Below, in pieces: positions 7,587 to 16,700 of a DNA stretch of 64,000 nucleotides. Position 1 is the stretch's first letter. The number at the start of each line of letters is the position of its first letter. Both the position numbers and the translations under genes were made by a program. The notes under the pieces were generated by a model that was not told where the DNA came from, did no database searches, and saw nothing but the letters and a program-made list of their open reading frames with translations. Source of the stretch: a virus; the IMG/VR virus record IMGVR_UViG_3300023174_000042, positions 1 to 64,000 of that record. One strand, 5' to 3'.

Positions 7587-7683
7587 TAATTTTACCTAGG
7601 GGTGGGATTTTCAACCTGTGTCGGATTACGCCAGACACCCTACGATTGGTATTTTTTAATGATTGAACCAATAACAATCAATT
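7553..7683 (-). ncRNA. Candidate structured non-coding RNA (about 130 nt)
   Basis: No convincing protein lies here, yet the stretch has its own host-type promoter, a terminator, and GC-rich complementary segments unlike the surrounding DNA. A hairpin GTGTC...GACAC sits around 7607-7628 on the minus strand, nested in GGGTG...CACCC. A conserved-looking piece (GGCGTAATCCGACACAGG, then GAAAATCC) resembles the RNA candidate at 48.7-48.9 kb. The 88-codon frame across the region is Pro/Gly/Leu-rich and unlike other proteins here. No known RNA family recognised. Confidence 0.55.
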
Positions 7684-7689
7684 CTTATA

Positions 7690-7719
7690 CAAAGATAGTA
7701 ATTTTTTACAACTCCACAA
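7690..7719 (-). promoter_or_regulatory. Host-type promoter of the 7.6-kb RNA
   Basis: On the minus strand: -7 box TATCTTTG at 7690-7697 and -33 TTG at 7717-7719 (19-base spacer). It lies partly inside the 3' end of the preceding gene and points into a stretch without a supportable protein gene, implying a short RNA starting near 7683. Confidence 0.7.
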
Positions 7720-8224
7720 CTATTTCACCACTTTTACATGAATTTTCTTTTAAATTTTCTTTTTTAGTTCTTGGTCTAACACCAAAATATAAAAAATTAC
7801 CGTCTTCAGAAAATGCTGAACTTATAATTTTTAATTCATTTTCATCTTTTTGTAAAACAAACTCAACAAAATCAAAATATTCTTCATCTTGATTGTCATT
7901 TCTTTCTTTTGTAAAAATAATTCTTTTATTACATGGATTGTGGGTTTTGAAACTTTCTATAATCTTTTGTATTTTATTTTCAATTATAGGAATTAATATT
8001 TTATCTGGAACACCTACTCTGTAATTTTCATCTGAAAGATTTTTTTCAAAAAACAAATCATAATTTTCATCATAAGAATTATCACCGTGTCTATCAAACC
8101 ATTGATGATACGTTGATATTATTTTATACATTATATTATTATAAATTTTATTTCCTTTTTGTTTTGGGAATTTTTTTGTTTCAAACAAATATTGTCTAAT
8201 AACTCTTTCTATTAATGTATCCAT
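7706..8224 (-). CDS. Tagged putative virion protein
   Basis: A 172-aa protein whose N-terminus (MDTLIERVIRQYLFETK) is a short amphipathic helix ending L-F-E, the pattern of the proposed capsid-targeting tag. The rest is mixed alpha/beta and unrecognised. A late-type box (TATTTATA) lies 4 bases before ATG. I infer a packaged or structural protein; its activity is unknown. Confidence 0.65.
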   Translation of the reverse strand: MDTLIERVIRQYLFETKKFPKQKGNKIYNNIMYKIISTYHQWFDRHGDNSYDENYDLFFEKNLSDENYRVGVPDKILIPIIENKIQKIIESFKTHNPCNKRIIFTKERNDNQDEEYFDFVEFVLQKDENELKIISSAFSEDGNFLYFGVRPRTKKENLKENSCKSGEIVVEL

Positions 8225-8228
8225 ATGT

Positions 8229-8238
8229 TATAAATATA
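8229..8238 (-). promoter_or_regulatory. Late-type promoter box
   Basis: Coding-strand TATATTTATA ends about 4 bases before the ATG at 8224. It matches the box found before many tagged genes in this window and lacks the TAnnTTTG host element. Confidence 0.6.
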
Positions 8239-8241
8239 AAA

Positions 8242-8260
8242 CCCCACATTAAAAGTGGGG
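8242..8260 (-). terminator. Intrinsic terminator
   Basis: CCCCAC...GTGGGG (8242-8247, 8255-8260) followed on the minus strand by TTTTATA. It closes the 8267-8995 gene; its T run runs into the late-type box of the next gene. Confidence 0.7.
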
Positions 8261-8266
8261 ATTCAA

Positions 8267-8995
8267 TTATAAAATTTCAAGTAAGAAGTTGGAGTTACCT
8301 TCCCAATTTTTAAGTTGAGATTTTGGAACCCAGAAGATCATTTCTCCTATTTCTTCAACTCTTTTTAAATAGTCCTTTCGAAAACGATCCGCTTGACTCT
8401 TATCTTTAATGTATTCAACACCCATGTGTTTAGCACATGTTTTACCCATTGTGGTCAACATTGAAAACTCGTCGGTTAAACTTTTAGCACAACATACACA
8501 AACTTTAGCTCTTTTTACGGTCATTTTACCTGAGAACTTTACTGCTTTAGGCGAAATTGCCAAAACCTTAGTAATGTCCAAGATAGTTGGGTTGAACTCC
8601 AAACCATAAGTTTCTTTCATTTGTTGACCAATACGACGACCAACTTGGATGGTGTCTCCTTCAGTGGGGACATTCATTTGTTTGGTGGCCGCTTTTGTTT
8701 CTTCTTTTTTTATTTGATTGATTGCTGCTAACACTTGTTTGTCGGACAATTTACCATAGGTTTCAAGTTTAGATTGAATCTCTTTTACAAAAGAGTTTTC
8801 TCCTGCGTAAGATTGAATTTTTTTCATGTCGTCTGTTAACTCAACTTGTTTTGCTTCAACAGGAGCGTTTAAGATTTTTTCAATAGCAGCTTCTTGTTTA
8901 GAAGTTAAGGAACCGTATTTTTTTATTACATCTTTCATTTTTAAAACAAAAGAGTTAGATCCTTGATAATTTTGAACTTGAGTGATGGTAGACAT
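8267..8995 (-). CDS. Protein with repeated NSFV...KYGxLTxKQ helices and a Cys cluster
   Basis: A 242-aa soluble protein. Two copies of a helical module occur at about residues 9-45 and 64-100 (NYQGSNSFVLKMK...KYGSLTSKQ and SYAGENSFVKEIQ...TYGKLSDKQ), and the C-terminus holds a partial third (NWEGNSNFLLEIL). Around residues 165-190 a cluster CVCCAKSL...GKTCAKHMG could bind zinc. This module appears in several Bacteroidota phage proteins, from memory; its role is unknown. Transcribed alone from a strong host-type promoter to a terminator. Confidence 0.7.
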   Translation of the reverse strand: MSTITQVQNYQGSNSFVLKMKDVIKKYGSLTSKQEAAIEKILNAPVEAKQVELTDDMKKIQSYAGENSFVKEIQSKLETYGKLSDKQVLAAINQIKKEETKAATKQMNVPTEGDTIQVGRRIGQQMKETYGLEFNPTILDITKVLAISPKAVKFSGKMTVKRAKVCVCCAKSLTDEFSMLTTMGKTCAKHMGVEYIKDKSQADRFRKDYLKRVEEIGEMIFWVPKSQLKNWEGNSNFLLEIL

Positions 8996-9020
8996 ATAAA
9001 GTGTTTAATTGATTACAATA

Positions 9021-9050
9021 CAAAGATAGTAATATTTTTGTTTCAACCAA
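9021..9050 (-). promoter_or_regulatory. Host-type promoter
   Basis: Minus strand: -7 box TATCTTTG at 9021-9028 and -33 element TTTTGG (TTG at 9048-9050), 19-base spacer. The leader to the ATG at 8995 is about 20 bases. Confidence 0.75.
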
Positions 9051-9063
9051 AAACTTTATAAAA

Positions 9064-9291
9064 TTATTTTACAAATTTTATTGTATCAATAGAATAGTAA
9101 CAATAGTTTTCTTTTTCTATGTGACAATGTTCAACTTTAATTTTGATTGAATCATTTTTTATGTTGTTGTTTCCATAAGCATCGCAATTAGACTTACTTG
9201 ATTTACAACTAGTCAGTATAATATAAACATACATGACTATAAGTTTTATAGTTGTATACATAAAAGTTTTTTTATTAATTTCTAATTTCAT
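9064..9291 (-). CDS. Small putative lipoprotein
   Basis: A 75-aa protein with a basic N-terminus, a hydrophobic segment (IKLIVMYVYIILTSC) and a lipobox-like LTSC followed by KSSKSN, typical of Bacteroidota lipoprotein signals. The mature part has several Cys and His residues and is otherwise unrecognised. It would be exported and anchored in the host envelope; a superinfection role is only a guess. Confidence 0.65.
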   Translation of the reverse strand: MKLEINKKTFMYTTIKLIVMYVYIILTSCKSSKSNCDAYGNNNIKNDSIKIKVEHCHIEKENYCYYSIDTIKFVK

Positions 9292-9350
9292 TTTTTTAAA
9301 TTTTGTTAATCGAATGACTATTTTGAATAAATAATCTGATCATATCATTT

Positions 9351-9503
9351 TTATTTTAAAAATCTTAAATAATATATCTCTGCCAACAAAAAAATTGACA
9401 TGGAAGACATTATAAATCCTAATTCTTGTTTTAGATAAAAACTTATAACCATTATAATAAACAACATTAAAAATAATGGTATGTAATAAATTTGTTTTTT
9501 CAT
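9351..9503 (-). CDS. Small membrane protein, 50 aa
   Basis: From ATG at 9503: a 50-aa protein with two hydrophobic segments (YYIPLFLMLFIIMVISFYL and a second ending FLLAEIYYL). The ATG overlaps the stop of the AAA ATPase gene by 4 bases (ATGA), supporting translation. Function unknown. Confidence 0.6.
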   Translation of the reverse strand: MKKQIYYIPLFLMLFIIMVISFYLKQELGFIMSSMSIFLLAEIYYLRFLK

Positions 9504-10492
9504 TGTGCGAATCCTACTTTACCTGTTCCTTTTATTGATGGTGCTTTCTTTAGTCCTTCGAGGTTATCCATCACTTCCTCAAATTCTCTTCCCATAACTA
9601 TAGTTGAAATTACAACTTCTTTCAAGTGTGAAAGTGACATTCCTTCAGTTCTTTTTATCCATTCTTGAATATCAACGCTTTTGAGATCTTCATTTTTTAG
9701 TTTGTGTCTAATATATGCTTCTCTTATTTCTTTATTTGGTAGTTCAACTTTGTATCGTCTATCAAATCTAGAAGGTCTGTTTGTAATTCGTTCTTGTAGT
9801 TTTTCAGGATAGTTGGTTGTCGCAATATAAACAACGTCTTCAATTTGTTTTACACCATCTAAGATATTTAATAATCTACTAGTTGAATGACTATTTTCAC
9901 CCGCGATTGAATCAATGTCCTCTAATATCACAATTAAAGGTCTTTCTTTTTCAATTTTTCGAAATGTTGAAATAAAATCAATAAAATAATCAATATCATC
10001 ATGATCTTTTACGTTAATTATAATTCCATCATTTTCAATAAGTTGTTTTGATATTAGTTGAATTATTCCTGATTTGCCACAACCTGGTTCTCCATACATT
10101 AAAATGCCACGCTTATGAACAAAGTTATAGTTTCTATATTTGTCTTTACGATCCCAAAAATTTTGAATGTCTTTAAGAATATCTTGTATTTCATAAGATG
10201 GCAATTGATATAGTTCATCTGTTTTGAATGGTTGTTTTTTTAATGCGTGTGAATTTACTTGTCTGTTCCATACTATTTCATAAATACCCGCCGGAACTTT
10301 TTGAACTGATGTAAATGCAGGAACAAATTCTTCATCTTGTAAAGTTCCCCAACATGTTGGCGAATTGTTAATTGGTTTATCATTTTTATCTTGATTTAAA
10401 TTTTCAATATAAATATTGTTTGTTTCATCAATTTCATTAACACTAATGTGTTTTAAGTCTTTTATATAATTTTCTAATGTGTAATCTTCCAT
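9500..10492 (-). CDS. BCS1-like AAA+ ATPase
   Basis: 330 aa. Walker A (GEPGCGKS, residues 134-141), Walker B with acidic pair (IVILEDID, 187-194), a sensor-1-like ATTN near 225 and an arginine-finger region RPSRFDRR near 240 define an AAA+ ATPase of the BCS1/FtsH-like clade. The N-terminal 100 residues are not recognised and no membrane segment is present. Such ATPases are common in large phages, where their substrate is unknown; remodelling of a protein complex is expected. Flanked by overlapping small genes. Confidence 0.85.
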   Translation of the reverse strand: MEDYTLENYIKDLKHISVNEIDETNNIYIENLNQDKNDKPINNSPTCWGTLQDEEFVPAFTSVQKVPAGIYEIVWNRQVNSHALKKQPFKTDELYQLPSYEIQDILKDIQNFWDRKDKYRNYNFVHKRGILMYGEPGCGKSGIIQLISKQLIENDGIIINVKDHDDIDYFIDFISTFRKIEKERPLIVILEDIDSIAGENSHSTSRLLNILDGVKQIEDVVYIATTNYPEKLQERITNRPSRFDRRYKVELPNKEIREAYIRHKLKNEDLKSVDIQEWIKRTEGMSLSHLKEVVISTIVMGREFEEVMDNLEGLKKAPSIKGTGKVGFAQ

Positions 10493-10674
10493 TCTTTATA
10501 TTTTTCTTGTAAATTATTCCAATCTTCTTTTTTTATTGCCACTCTAATATCATCTACTGAAAAAAAAACTTCATTTGGAAAAACTAAAACATTTTTAATT
10601 TTTTCAAGATCAATTTCTATTCTTGTATAGTATAAACTTTCGTTAGCAAATCTAACTAACAACTCTTCTTTCAT
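10474..10674 (-). CDS. Hypothetical protein
   Basis: A 66-aa protein with alternating beta segments (LLVRFANESLYYTRIEIDL) and a charged C-terminal helix. It overlaps the AAA ATPase start by 19 bases and abuts the upstream gene at TAATG, so it is likely cotranslated. No family recognised. Confidence 0.6.
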   Translation of the reverse strand: MKEELLVRFANESLYYTRIEIDLEKIKNVLVFPNEVFFSVDDIRVAIKKEDWNNLQEKYKEWKITH

Positions 10675-10934
10675 TACAATTTGTTTGAAATGTTTTTAAT
10701 TATTTCTTCGTCTTCTTTTGAGAGTCTATGTCTATTTTCATTTAAGGTGAGAATTGCGGTCTCCCACTCTTTATCTAATAAGTTCAAACTTTTATTTTCA
10801 TAAGGAGTTTTAGAAATTACAAAACCGTCTTCAACAAAAAAATCAATCAATTTTTTTATTTCTCGATCTGATAAATTATCATAAATTTCATTAACATCCA
10901 AACTTATTTCTGTTTCTTTCCAAAATGTTGCCAT
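10674..10934 (-). CDS. Hypothetical protein
   Basis: An 86-aa acidic protein. DVNEIYDNLSDREIKKLIDF suggests a helical pair of a type found in small phage proteins. No catalytic motif. First gene after the terminator of the RNA ligase unit; no clear host-type promoter found in the short gap. Confidence 0.6.
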   Translation of the reverse strand: MATFWKETEISLDVNEIYDNLSDREIKKLIDFFVEDGFVISKTPYENKSLNLLDKEWETAILTLNENRHRLSKEDEEIIKNISNKL

Positions 10935-10960
10935 AATATTTTCTTTTTTTAAATTATAAT

Positions 10961-10998
10961 AAAAAAAGGTGATTCCATCAAGTTAATGGGAGTCACCT
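10961..10998 (-). terminator. Terminator after the RNA ligase gene
   Basis: AGGTGATTCC (10967-10976) pairs with GGGAGTCACCT (10988-10998) with one bulge. On the minus strand it is followed by CACCTTTTTTTATT. The hairpin overlaps the last codons of the ligase gene. Confidence 0.65.
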
Positions 10999-12104
10999 AC
11001 GTTGTTTTTTTCGCTGAATATGTGATAATCAGGATTGATAACTTTTCCAACTTTTTGACGATCACCGCTGATATGTTTTACAACAACACCTTCGTGCGGA
11101 ACTTTGGTTCCTTCAATAAAATTGTTAAATACAAAACTATCTTGAGTTTCTTTATTCCAATTACCTTGATAAAGTAAATCAACCACAGGTAAATCTAAGT
11201 CATTAAATATTCCCCTTTCAACTAGAAACTCACGATAAAACCCATCAACCTCAACGTCAAATCCAGAAAAACGAATATCACTTAATCCATAGTCATAATT
11301 TTTTTGTATTCCATGTCCATAGATCTCACCATAGATTACTATACCGGTTCCCAATCTTTCAGGGGTGTAATATTCTTTAACATACTTCCAAAGTTTGTTT
11401 TGGATATTGTATTGTTCTGCCACAGTTCTCCAAACATCAGTAGAATAAAATCCTTGAGATGTAGATCCTTTCTCTAAATTGTGGGATCCATAGACATAAT
11501 CGAATTCAACCCATTCATTACCAAAGAACTTTCTAACACGATCCCAAAGACTTATTCTTTTCTTTCTTACTATACCATAACGAGCATTTGTTCCGTGCAT
11601 TTTACGAGTGATAACAACCTCATCTTCTTCGGTGAATAACTCAGGAACATTCTTCAAGTTAGGAAACTTATAATAAACGTGGAAGTTAGGATTTTGGTGG
11701 TATTTAACCTTTCTACCTCCAACACTCATTTCAACCATCTTAACTGGCGGTTCGTATTTGGAAACCTCAAGTAATTCCATACAATCAGATCCTTCATATC
11801 TGTATTTATCAGGAACAAAACCTATTGGTATTATTAAACATTCAGAATATACTCCGCGAAGTTTTACAGTTCTAACTCTTTGACCTTTTCTCAAGTATCC
11901 TGTCACACCCAAACCATCAGAAAGTTTCAATGGTATTACAGCGTCGGTAGTCGCAACAACAACCAAATCAGTTACTTTATATTCACCTTTTTTAACTATT
12001 GCATTCCAACCACCAACTACCGCAAGTTCTATGTTATCTGCCCCTTCTATTGGTTTTATTTCACAAACTAAACCAACATAACATACGCTATTTAAATTTT
12101 CCAT
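10983..12104 (-). CDS. RNA ligase, DRB0094-like
   Basis: 373 aa. The nucleotidyltransferase motif I is KMHGTN with the lysine at 168. Other family motifs are visible: GE at 259-260, EGVVVK at 338-343 and the motif-V-like KVINPDY at 354-360. An N-terminal beta-rich segment of about 120 residues resembles the extra OB-like domain of the DraRnl (DRB0094) group. Such enzymes adenylate and seal RNA ends using ATP; phages use them to repair host-cleaved tRNA or other nicks. Single gene ending at a terminator. Confidence 0.85.
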   Translation of the reverse strand: MENLNSVCYVGLVCEIKPIEGADNIELAVVGGWNAIVKKGEYKVTDLVVVATTDAVIPLKLSDGLGVTGYLRKGQRVRTVKLRGVYSECLIIPIGFVPDKYRYEGSDCMELLEVSKYEPPVKMVEMSVGGRKVKYHQNPNFHVYYKFPNLKNVPELFTEEDEVVITRKMHGTNARYGIVRKKRISLWDRVRKFFGNEWVEFDYVYGSHNLEKGSTSQGFYSTDVWRTVAEQYNIQNKLWKYVKEYYTPERLGTGIVIYGEIYGHGIQKNYDYGLSDIRFSGFDVEVDGFYREFLVERGIFNDLDLPVVDLLYQGNWNKETQDSFVFNNFIEGTKVPHEGVVVKHISGDRQKVGKVINPDYHIFSEKNNVGDSH

Positions 12105-12116
12105 AATATTTTAATT

Positions 12117-12431
12117 TTAGTATAAAGCGTCTTTTTCAACATACTTTCTAATTAATTTAAAAATTTCTTTAATATCAGTAAATTCTGATGGAGGACTATC
12201 AAGTCTAGGAGGTAGAAATATCAAAGTAAACCCATGATTTCCTTTAAATCTCTCTTTCACTTTGATGCCACAGATTTCGTGAATATAAACCCATGGGTAA
12301 TTACCCATAAGTTTAACCTCAATTCCAATTTTTTTCAATCTCTCCACAAAGACCTTGATTTTATCACCAGTCAATTTTGTAGGGTCGTTTTCTCTTTCTA
12401 TATAAGTTCCAAATTTAGTTTCTTTTTTCAT
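12117..12431 (-). CDS. Hypothetical protein
   Basis: 104 aa counted from the ATG at 12431, which overlaps the stop of the upstream membrane-protein gene by 4 bases. A longer frame to 12521 would duplicate coding of that gene and is disfavoured. The sequence has a strand-helix pattern (KIGIEVKLMGNYPWVYIHEI, then FTLIFLPP). No family recognised. Confidence 0.65.
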   Translation of the reverse strand: MKKETKFGTYIERENDPTKLTGDKIKVFVERLKKIGIEVKLMGNYPWVYIHEICGIKVKERFKGNHGFTLIFLPPRLDSPPSEFTDIKEIFKLIRKYVEKDALY

Positions 12432-12691
12432 TTTAATAATTCTAAAAATATTATAACAACAACGGACCCAAACAAATATCCAAGTCCTGAACATGATGCC
12501 AATTTTAATCTTTCGTTCCAAGTTTTTGACTCAATCATAAATCCTACAAAAGGTAATGATAAAAATGGGCCGATAAGTGCAAAAAATAACATTCCAAGAT
12601 AATTTTTATCACTAACTACCGATATGTAACATGTGCTTCCTACTTCTAATATTAGAGCAGAAAAAAATACAATCAAATATTTTTTAATCAT
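12428..12691 (-). CDS. Small membrane protein, three TM segments
   Basis: An 87-aa protein with hydrophobic segments at about 3-20, 32-52 and 66-86, separated by short charged loops. It resembles phage-encoded small membrane proteins with an N-terminal LxxxxS/T-C-Y-I pattern, without a known activity. Coupled at both ends by 4-base overlaps. Confidence 0.65.
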   Translation of the reverse strand: MIKKYLIVFFSALILEVGSTCYISVVSDKNYLGMLFFALIGPFLSLPFVGFMIESKTWNERLKLASCSGLGYLFGSVVVIIFLELLK

Positions 12692-12909
12692 CGAAGAACA
12701 AATTGATGAATTACTACTACTAATTTTCCTTCAACTATGGCTCTATCTTTTTTTATTTCAATATTCATCCAACCCAAGTCTTCTTTTAGTCTATTGGCTT
12801 GAACTTCAACCTCGTGTTCGGCATCTTCTTTTGTTTTGAAGAATCCAAAATACGTCTCGCACGATCCTGTCTTATCACAAACTCCGTAAATTACTTCTCT
12901 ACTTTTCAT
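12688..12909 (-). CDS. Hypothetical protein
   Basis: A 73-aa mixed protein beginning MKSREVIYGVCDKTGSCETY, followed by FGFFKTKEDAEHEVEVQANR, compatible with a beta-beta-alpha fold. No family recognised. Coupled to the membrane protein downstream (4-base overlap). Confidence 0.6.
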   Translation of the reverse strand: MKSREVIYGVCDKTGSCETYFGFFKTKEDAEHEVEVQANRLKEDLGWMNIEIKKDRAIVEGKLVVVIHQFVLR

Positions 12910-13105
12910 CTTTTAACCTTTTTTTTGATTCTTGTTTTAACCCTGTTAATATTCCTTTTTTATAAGCTACGTAATCTTCTTCGTATTTAGATGGCCAAGC
13001 CACAAGATAAGAATTTAAATTATCTTTTGGATAAGTATAGAAATCTTTTTCTAATCTTTTTTTGGTTTTTCTTGGTAATCTAAACTTCTTTATTTTTTGA
13101 ACCAT
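12899..13105 (-). CDS. Small basic protein
   Basis: A 68-aa lysine- and arginine-rich protein (KIKKFRLPRKTKKRLEKDF) with a tyrosine/tryptophan-rich centre. It overlaps both neighbours (11 and 26 bases). Nucleic-acid binding is plausible from charge alone. No family recognised. Confidence 0.55.
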   Translation of the reverse strand: MVQKIKKFRLPRKTKKRLEKDFYTYPKDNLNSYLVAWPSKYEEDYVAYKKGILTGLKQESKKRLKDEK

Positions 13106-13262
13106 AACATTCTAATTTTTCGTTTTTAACATTCCACAAATCTTTTTTTCCTTCTGTCATATGACAATTATGACGTTTGTTGGTCCTACGACCAAAATCA
13201 ACAATCATATCATTATGACGATTAGAAATTAAGTGTGGGCATTCTTTACAGGGTTTTTTCAT
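13080..13262 (-). CDS. Cys/His-rich small protein
   Basis: 60 aa with CKECPHLISNRHNDM, then NKRHNCHMTEGKKDLW and LECYGS. Four Cys and several His are arranged like a small zinc-binding phage family (CxxCP...HxCH), which I recall without a function. It lies 2 bases from its neighbour. Confidence 0.65.
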   Translation of the reverse strand: MKKPCKECPHLISNRHNDMIVDFGRRTNKRHNCHMTEGKKDLWNVKNEKLECYGSKNKEV

Positions 13263-13263
13263 A

Positions 13264-13500
13264 TTAGCAATGAATTTTATAAATTAAAAACCCCTCAATA
13301 TCTCTAAGAATTTGACCTATTCCGTTTTTTGCCGAATGAATATACAAAAAATTACCTCCATTCTTAATTGAAACTATCTTACCATTAGACAGGTGTATTC
13401 TTTTTTTTGTTTTTTTGGTAACGATTACATCGTTGTATCCTTCGCCAACATTCAAAGATAATAAAAACTTTTCGGCAAATTCGAAATCACTCATTTTCAT
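13264..13500 (-). CDS. Hypothetical protein
   Basis: A 78-aa mainly beta protein (VIVTKKTKKRIHLSNGKIVS, then NFLYIHSAKNG) resembling a small SH3-like barrel by pattern only. A -7-like TATATTTG lies 5 bases upstream of ATG at 13506-13513 but has no clear -33 element. Overlaps the upstream gene by 4 bases. Confidence 0.6.
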   Translation of the reverse strand: MKMSDFEFAEKFLLSLNVGEGYNDVIVTKKTKKRIHLSNGKIVSIKNGGNFLYIHSAKNGIGQILRDIEGFLIYKIHC

Positions 13501-13700
13501 AAAAACAAATATACGTAAGTTATTTGAATTAAAAAAAATAAATTGTAAAAAAAATAAAAAATTAGAAAAAATAAAATAAGAAGTATTATCACAGTAAGGT
13601 TTTTATTTTCATTCCACATATATGAAAAAAATTCATAAATATCGATCAATAAAAATCTTAAAACAAATGAAGTAAGAACTATTATAAATATTAAAATCAT
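13497..13700 (-). CDS. Small membrane protein, two TM segments
   Basis: A 67-aa very hydrophobic protein: one segment at 1-20 and a second at about 36-66 separated by a charged YMWNENKN loop. Extreme A/T composition. Coupled by a 4-base overlap to the end of the 1345-aa secreted protein gene. Confidence 0.55.
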   Translation of the reverse strand: MILIFIIVLTSFVLRFLLIDIYEFFSYMWNENKNLTVIILLILFFLIFYFFYNLFFLIQITYVYLFL

Positions 13701-16700
13701 CTAATTATTAGTTTCAATGTCTCGGTTGAGTTTTCGGTCGAGAACACTGACACATAATAAACTCCTGATGGTAATTTAATATTTGACACATCAAATAGGT
13801 TAATACCTTTAATAATACTTACATTTAAAGAAAAAACTTCAGATCCTTTTGAATCTCTAACTATTAAAGTTCCATCACCAATCATTTGTTTATTATTTAA
13901 TACAACTTGAAAATCGCCTGAACTTGGATTTGGAAATATTGAAAAATAACCTTTTGAATTTCCATTACAAACAACATTTATCGGACCATGTTCTTTAAAT
14001 TGTCCGTCAATGTCGTATTGAATTAATTTATAATAATTATTTCCATCGATCGCATTTTCATCTTTTGTTGTATAATCTGTTATTTGATTTGAATTGCCAA
14101 CTGAATTTAAAGTGGTCAATTTAGACCAATTAATTCCATCTCTTGATTTTTGAATTTCAAAATAATCTGAGTTATGTTCAGTTGCTGTTTTCCAATTTAA
14201 AGTAATTAAATTATCACTACAAGTTCCATTGAAAGATAATAACTCAACTGGAAGTGCTTGTGAGTTTGGAGTTCCAATATTAAACCAACTAAACCCTTGT
14301 GTGTTATTACTTGATATCAAAAATGATTGTGGGTTTGCGTTTTGAGGAATTGTTACATGTGTTCCACAGGATTGCCAAGAAGTATGATTTGACCCTGGTG
14401 ATTTTATAATTCTACAAATCTGTGGTGTTGTCATACCAGTTATGTTATTTGCAAAAAACGTAATATTATATGGTGTTGAGTTTATGCTAGATGAATAATT
14501 TCCACCATTTGGAATTACTTCCCAATAACCATCAATAGAATAGTTTTGAATAAGTGAATTTGAAATTGTTAAAGGTAATCCGTTATATAAAGGACTTCCA
14601 TTAACAATAGGAGCTCCTGTATTATATCTAACGGTTAAAGATTGATTTACACCTGGCGATGAAGTAAAATTGATGTTTGAATATCTATTATAGGTTGATG
14701 TTCCAACAGGAAAAAATCCTTCAATACCGTTTGTAGGTAGGTTATTAAAAAACCTCTTAAATGGTCCTACAATTGTTCCTGTGTTATATGTTAAAGTTCC
14801 AGAATTTGAACTACTTGAACCTAATGTTAATAAATTAGTTGGTGTTGTAAAAATATTTCCTTGAATCATATTCAAGTTTCCTGTTACTACTACAGGATGG
14901 TTTAAGGTAAGGGTTGCTCCTCCCGTTTTATTTACTTTCATATTTAAAAGTTGTGAAGTTCCTGTTCCAATAAAAGATGAATTTTGACTTCCAACAAAAC
15001 TAACGGTTCCATTACTAGCGGTCAACGTTCCATTATTAACAATGTCATGATATATATGTAAACTATCATTTGTAAGATTTAAAGTTATTCCTGGATTTAC
15101 AAAAACATCATAAGCGTTTCCACTTGTAGTTAAAGTTGGGTTTGTATTTCCAATACAAATACCACCGTTTGCTTGATTTAATGTAAATACCTGACTTGAG
15201 TTTGTTGGTTGAGCATTTCCTGACATTCTAACAAAATGACCTGCTGGTTGTTTTTCATACCAATTTGTAGAAGTTGCCCAATCTGTAGATGTTAAACCTC
15301 CCCATAATAAATCAAATGAACCTATATTTGCTCCAAGTGAAGCCGCATTTGGCTGATTAAATGTAACTAATTTTTGATATGAAGTTGAGCATTGTCCATT
15401 AGTAACAGTCCATTGTAATGTATAAGATTGTCCGTAATTTCCTGTAAATGTTGATGTAGGTGAATTTACGTTTGAAAAAGAACCTCCAACTCCATTAAAA
15501 ACCATCCAAGTTCCAGTTTGACCTGCTTGTGGCGTGTTAGCTGCTAACTGAACCTGATTGATACCACAAGTAGAAACTCCAGTCTCCGGTTGACCTGCAT
15601 TTGCAACAGGTGCTGAAACTACTGTAACTGTTGTTGATGCGGTATTGGAACATCCATTTGAATTTGTTCCTGTTACAGTATAGGTTTGTGTTCCGTTTGG
15701 ATAAAAAGTAACTCCATTTGTTACTCCGTTATTCCAAGAGTAAGTGGTTGCTCCTGAACCGTTTAAAGATACTCCTGATCCTGAACAAATTGTTTGATTT
15801 GGTCCGGCACCAACTGATGGTAATGGGTTAACTGTAATTGTTCTACTTGAAGAGCTTGAACATCCATTTGAAGTGGCAATGACTGTATAAGTAGTTGTTG
15901 TAGTTGGAGTCGCAGTTGGGTTTGAAATTGAAGAATTATTAAGTGATGCTGATGGTGTCCATGAGTAAGTAATTGGTGGAGTTGTAGAACAAGTATTGAC
16001 CGATTGATTTACAACTTGACCTCCACCTAAACTTCCGCTCGAAATAGTCACTCCATTACAAGTAATTAGAAAAGTTGCTGTGTTGTCATTAAAAGTTCCT
16101 TGAGTTTCAATTGAAAATGTATAAGGTCCATTTGCTGTTGATCCAATTGTTATGGTATTTGTAGATCCTAAAGAATAATTTCCTCCTGAACCAATTAAAG
16201 ACCCTAAACTATTATATAATGTCCAACTTGTTTCATCCATAAATCCACCACTTGAAATTGTTACCACCAGATTCGCAGGAACAGATATACCTGAAACATT
16301 ACAATTAAGTTGAGTTGATGATCCAAGACAAATTGTATTTGATAAAGATGTGACACTGACAGTAGGCACTTGGTTTACTGTAATTGACGTAGATACACAA
16401 TTTGTACTAAATTGACTTCCATTATAGTTTCTTGCATAGTAGGTTGTGTTGGTAGTTGGTGAAACGGTAATTGAATTTCCTGTTCCGATTTGCGCCGTGC
16501 CACAACCTCCAGTATACCAATATACAGTTCCACTTGCTCCGTTTGCGGTTAATGTTGTAGATTGACCATTACATATTGTTGATTGTGTTGTAGAAATAGA
16601 AGTAGGATCTGGTGGTGGTGGGGTAGTACAAATAAGACCAATCTGAAAAGCGCTATTAGTGCTATATCCATGAACCAATATGTAATAAGTAAGACCTGGA

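Noticed and set aside
7411-7677. 88-codon reading frame across the RNA locus
   Set aside because: It runs through two terminators and several hairpins, has a composition unlike other proteins here, and has no fitting promoter or neighbour overlap.
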